In this document: positions 4,609-6,760 of the stretch, piece by piece
How positions within the stretch are numbered: the first letter of the stretch is position 1
Layout of the letters: every line of letters begins with the position of its first letter
Assembly: GCA_027051995.1 (NCBI GenBank)
Contig: JALUFY010000247.1
Location: 4,217-10,976, forward strand
Reading direction: 5' to 3'
From: Hyphomicrobiales bacterium
Lineage (GTDB): Bacteria > Pseudomonadota > Alphaproteobacteria > Rhizobiales > Aestuariivirgaceae
Length of the DNA stretch: 6,760 nt
Program-made: the position numbers and the translations under genes
The notes under the pieces: model-generated
Told to the model about the DNA's origin: nothing
The model's database searches: none
Seen by the model: the letters and a program-made list of their open reading frames with translations, nothing else

Positions 4609-6760
4609 ATGCTCGACAAGCATTTCGATCCGGCCGAGGCCGAAAAGCGCATCTACGAGGAGTGGGAAAAGGCCGGGGCCTTCAGGCCGTCGGGCAACCC
4701 GGAGGCGGAGGCCTATGCCATCGTCATCCCGCCGCCCAATGTCACCGGCTCGCTGCATATGGGCCATGCCCTGAACAACACCATTCAGGACATCATGGTG
4801 CGTTTCGAGCGCATGCGCGGCAAGGACGTGCTGTGGCAGCCGGGCACCGATCACGCCGGCATCGCCACGCAGATGGTCGTCGAGCGCAAGCTGGCCGCCG
4901 AAAACCAGCCCTCGCGCTGGGAGCTGGGGCGCGAGGAGTTCGTCCGCCGCGTCTGGGAATGGAAGGAGGAATCGGGCTCCACCATCATCAACCAGCTGCG
5001 CAGGCTGGGCGCCTCCTGCGACTGGTCGCGCGAACGCTTCACCATGGACGAGGGCCTCTCGCGCGCCGTGCGCAAGGTCTTCGTCGAGCTCTACCGCGAG
5101 GGCCTGATCTACAAGGACAAGCGGCTGGTCAACTGGGATCCCCGCCTGCATACCGCCATCTCCGATCTGGAAGTGGTGCCCACCGAGACGAAGGGCCATC
5201 TGTGGCATTTCAAATATCCGGTGGAGGGCGAGGAAGGCCGCTTCATCGTCGTGGCCACCACAAGGCCGGAAACCATGCTGGGCGATACGGCGGTGGCCGT
5301 CCACCCGGACGATGAGCGCTACAAGGATATCATCGGCAGGAACGTCATCCTGCCGCTGGTGGGCCGGCGCATCCCCATCGTCGCCGACGAGCACGCCGAT
5401 CCCGAAACCGGCACCGGCGCGGTGAAAATCACCCCGGCGCACGATTTCGACGACTTCGAGGTGGGCAAGCGCCACGGTCTGCCGATGATCAACGTTCTGG
5501 ACGCCGACGCCACCCTGCTGCTGAAGGACAACGAGGATTTCCTGCGCGGCGTGAAGCCTTCGGACGAACTGGCCGAAACCCTCAAGCTGCACGGCCTTGA
5601 CCGTTTCAAGGCGCGCGAAAGGATCGTCGCGCGCATGGACGAACTCGGCCTGCTGGAGAAAATCGAGGATCATGTCCACATGGTGCCGCATGGCGACCGC
5701 AGTGGCGTGCCGGTGGAGCCCTGGCTGACCGATCAGTGGTATGTGGACGCCAAAGCGCTGGCCGGCCCGGCGCTGGATGCGGTGAGGAAGGGAAAGACGC
5801 GCTTCATCCCCGACAACTGGAAGAAAACCTATTTCGACTGGCTGGAGAACATCCAGCCCTGGTGCGTCTCCCGCCAGCTCTGGTGGGGCCACCAGATCCC
5901 GGCCTGGTATGGGCCGGATGGCGAAATCTTCGTCGCCGAAACGGAGGAAGAGGCGCTGGCGGCGGCGCGCGGGCATTATGGCGAACCCGTCGGACTGAAG
6001 CGCGAGGAGGATGTCCTCGACACCTGGTTCTCCTCCGCCCTGTGGCCCTTCTCGACGCTCGGCTGGCCGGACGAGACGCCGGAATTGCGCCGCTATTATC
6101 CCACCTCGGTGCTGGTCACCGGCTTCGACATCATCTTCTTCTGGGTGGCCCGCATGATGATGATGGGGCTGCACTTCATGAAGGACATTCCCTTCCGGGA
6201 TGTCTATATCCACGCCCTGGTGCGCGACGAGCACGGGGCGAAGATGTCCAAGTCGAAGGGCAACGTCATCGACCCGCTCGATCTGGTGGACAAATACGGG
6301 GCCGACGCCCTGCGCTTCACCCTGGCGGCCATGGCCGTCATGGGCCGCGACATCCGCATGTCGGAATCGCGCGTCGCCGGATACCGCAACTTCGGCACCA
6401 AGCTGTGGAACGCCGCGCGCTTTCTGGAGATGAACGAGGCGGCGCGCGACGAGGGCTTCGATCCGGCCGCCTGCCGCGAGCCGCTGAACCGCTGGATCAC
6501 CGGCGAGGCCATCCGCACGGCCCGCGCCGTGACCAGGGCCATAGAGGACTACAAGTTCAACGAGGCGGCGGCGGCCATCTACCAGTTCACCTGGAACGTC
6601 TATTGCGACTGGTATCTGGAGCTCATCAAGCCGGTGCTCAGGGAGGGTGACGCCGCCGCCCGGGAGGAGACCCGCTCGGCGGCCCGGCATGTCTTCGACG
6701 TCATCCTCAAGCTGCTGCATCCTTTCATGCCCTTCATCACCGAGGAGCTGTGGCAGCGCA
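4609..6760 (+). CDS. valS: Valyl-tRNA synthetase (partial, first 717 residues)
   Basis: Class Ia aminoacyl-tRNA synthetase that charges tRNA-Val in the cytoplasm and hydrolyses mischarged threonine at a separate editing site. The HIGH motif appears as HMGH at residues 50-53, after PPPNVTGSL. The editing (CP1) domain shows [19 protein letters not shown] (217-235) and later [19 protein letters not shown]. The catalytic core resumes with [16 protein letters not shown] (WWGH at 425-428), and the KMSKS loop is present exactly at 545-549. The anticodon-binding helical domain follows. The frame runs off the right edge; about 200-240 residues are missing, including the C-terminal coiled coil. The start is not certain. 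I chose the ATG at 4609, which begins MLDKHFDP like other alphaproteobacterial ValRS, with weak GAGA five bases upstream. The in-frame ATG at 4570 adds 13 basic residues and has no ribosome binding site. No frameshift or lost motif is seen. Confidence 0.97.
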   Translation, partial: MLDKHFDPAEAEKRIYEEWEKAGAFRPSGNPEAEAYAIVIPPPNVTGSLHMGHALNNTIQDIMVRFERMRGKDVLWQPGTDHAGIATQMVVERKLAAENQPSRWELGREEFVRRVWEWKEESGSTIINQLRRLGASCDWSRERFTMDEGLSRAVRKVFVELYREGLIYKDKRLVNWDPRLHTAISDLEVVPTETKGHLWHFKYPVEGEEGRFIVVATTRPETMLGDTAVAVHPDDERYKDIIGRNVILPLVGRRIPIVADEHADPETGTGAVKITPAHDFDDFEVGKRHGLPMINVLDADATLLLKDNEDFLRGVKPSDELAETLKLHGLDRFKARERIVARMDELGLLEKIEDHVHMVPHGDRSGVPVEPWLTDQWYVDAKALAGPALDAVRKGKTRFIPDNWKKTYFDWLENIQPWCVSRQLWWGHQIPAWYGPDGEIFVAETEEEALAAARGHYGEPVGLKREEDVLDTWFSSALWPFSTLGWPDETPELRRYYPTSVLVTGFDIIFFWVARMMMMGLHFMKDIPFRDVYIHALVRDEHGAKMSKSKGNVIDPLDLVDKYGADALRFTLAAMAVMGRDIRMSESRVAGYRNFGTKLWNAARFLEMNEAARDEGFDPAACREPLNRWITGEAIRTARAVTRAIEDYKFNEAAAAIYQFTWNVYCDWYLELIKPVLREGDAAAREETRSAARHVFDVILKLLHPFMPFITEELWQR

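Noticed and set aside
4531..6720. A 729-codon open frame on the minus strand opposite valS
   Set aside because: It is in exact codon register with valS. Stops on that strand require TTA, CTA or TCA codons in valS, which this GC-rich genome avoids. Its His/Gly/Arg/Asp-rich translation resembles no family.

Overview
This is an ordinary chromosomal housekeeping region from a GC-rich (about two thirds G+C by eye) alphaproteobacterium, probably of the Hyphomicrobiales/Rhizobiales type. The evidence is the adjacent trio tolC, popZ-like (DUF2497) and valS, the single-domain HisI next to FolE, and the near absence of TTA, CTA and TCA codons. No mobile element, CRISPR array, tRNA or rRNA gene was seen.

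Layout. Positions 1-1643 hold a leftward, tightly packed gene string: folE (GTP cyclohydrolase I), then hisI (phosphoribosyl-AMP cyclohydrolase), then the N-terminal half of cobW (a COG0523 GTPase, cut by the left edge). Gaps are 12 and 5 bases, and the hisI ribosome binding site overlaps the folE stop codon, so this looks like one transcript starting at a promoter near 1745-1774. Positions 1644-2052 are a divergent intergenic region with promoter-like sequences and inverted repeats but no convincing gene. Positions 2053-6760 hold three rightward genes: tolC (outer-membrane channel of type I secretion and efflux), a popZ-like polar organising protein gene, and valS (valyl-tRNA synthetase, cut by the right edge at residue 717). 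A hairpin followed by a short T run separates popZ from valS, and valS appears to have its own promoter.

How the genes relate. FolE opens folate and pterin synthesis and HisI acts in histidine synthesis. Both are zinc enzymes that hydrolyse purine-type rings, and both keep their metal ligands here. CobW is a GTP-dependent metal chaperone, normally for cobalt in B12 synthesis. TolC, PopZ and ValS share no pathway; their adjacency looks like inherited gene order. I see no clearly novel system. The points most worth a second look are the metal chaperone behind two zinc enzymes, the divergent PopZ-like protein with a basic island inside its acidic linker, the dyad over the valS promoter, and a pair of GANTC sites upstream of popZ.
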